Assembly: GCA_910589135.1 (NCBI GenBank)
Contig: CAJUSL010000018.1
Span: forward strand, 1-5,395
Length of the DNA: 5,395 nt
From: an uncultured Eggerthellaceae bacterium
Lineage (GTDB): Bacteria; Actinomycetota; Coriobacteriia; Coriobacteriales; Eggerthellaceae
Reading direction: 5' to 3'
This document shows positions 5,021-5,395 of this stretch, one piece after another; within the stretch, counting starts at the first letter, position 1, and each line of letters starts with the position of its first letter. The translations under genes and the position numbers were made by a program. A model generated the notes under the pieces. It saw nothing but the letters and a program-made list of their open reading frames with translations. It made no database searches and was not told where the DNA came from.

Positions 5021-5395
5021 ATGACCAAGGCCGGGCACGACAGTGAGAACAGGCAAGCCGAAGAGAACTTCGACCTCTTCGGCTCGTTTCGTTTCAAAGT
5101 CGACGCCAAGGGCCGTGTCGCGCTTCCCTCGAAATTCCGCAAAGCCCTTTCGAAGGATCTCGTAGTGTCGCTTTCCCCGGTGGACAAGTGCGTCTACGTT
5201 TTCGAACCCGACGGCTTCAACGACTGGGTCAAGCAGCTCTTCGATGCCAGCTTCGGCGGATACGACGCCGCCAAGACCGAGCATCTGCACCTGCTGACCG
5301 CGCTGAAGGCCAATGCGGACAGCGTCGAGGTCGACTCGTCGGGCCGCATCTCGCTCAAGCAGGAAATCCGCGAGGGCGCAGGGATCGAGAAGGAC
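5021..5395 (+). CDS. mraZ: Transcriptional regulator MraZ (partial, runs off the window)
   Basis: The first 125 residues are present. MraZ is a DNA-binding regulator with two AbrB-like swapped-hairpin repeats that controls the division and cell-wall (dcw) cluster, which it normally heads. The first repeat shows FGSFRFKVDAKGRVALPSKF with the DxxxR signature (DAKGR, about residues 28-32). The second shows DSSGRISL with DSSGR near residues 109-113. About 18 residues (MTKAGHDSENRQAEENFD) precede the usual family start at the F-x-G strand. The ATG has a good ribosome site, so the extension may be real. Typical members have about 145-150 residues, so only a small C-terminal piece is missing. A repeat array of the expected type lies upstream, suggesting autoregulation. 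The rest of the dcw cluster presumably follows. Confidence 0.95.
   Translation, partial: MTKAGHDSENRQAEENFDLFGSFRFKVDAKGRVALPSKFRKALSKDLVVSLSPVDKCVYVFEPDGFNDWVKQLFDASFGGYDAAKTEHLHLLTALKANADSVEVDSSGRISLKQEIREGAGIEKD

Noticed and set aside
4988..5290. - strand frames over mraZ
   Set aside because: The + strand encodes both DxxxR repeats of MraZ with a good ribosome site, so these are antisense shadows.

Overview
This window is GC-rich (third codon positions almost all G or C) and all recognisable genes are on the + strand. It carries the end of ndk, a complete four-subunit soluble [NiFe]-hydrogenase operon, a small unknown gene, and the start of mraZ, the usual first gene of the division/cell-wall (dcw) cluster. 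High GC, TTG and GTG starts, and an anaerobic hydrogenase beside mraZ fit an anaerobic high-GC actinobacterium. Class Coriobacteriia (Eggerthella/Gordonibacter-like) is my best guess from general knowledge; it is not proven here.

Layout: (1) 1-88, C-terminus of nucleoside diphosphate kinase with its catalytic His motif. (2) 89-171, a short gap with a plausible promoter and a strong Shine-Dalgarno before a TTG start. (3) 172-4313, genes in the order beta (Fe-S), gamma (FAD/NAD(P)H/2Fe-2S), delta (small) and alpha (NiFe large). This is the hydBGDA order of the Pyrococcus cytosolic NADP-linked hydrogenase (sulfhydrogenase, group 3b). (4) 4315-4602, an unrecognised 95-residue protein starting one base after the large-subunit stop. 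(5) 4603-5020, a non-coding region with several inverted and direct repeats, a candidate intrinsic terminator, and a 10-bp-spaced GTG-type repeat array typical of MraZ binding sites. (6) 5021-end, mraZ, cut by the window edge.

How the genes work together: the alpha subunit should bind the NiFe site between its N- and C-terminal CxxC motifs. Electrons would pass through the Fe-S clusters of delta and beta to the FAD of gamma, which exchanges with NAD(P)(H). No transmembrane segment or Tat-type signal is evident, so a cytoplasmic enzyme is expected. No hyp maturation genes lie in the window.

Most notable: the large subunit stops exactly at the last conserved metal-site motif (DPCLSCSVH-stop), so it has no C-terminal peptide for a maturation protease to remove. 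The tightly packed operon is interrupted between gamma and delta by a 106-bp imperfect palindrome (about 33 pairable positions). That palindrome also creates a misleading upstream start for the delta subunit.
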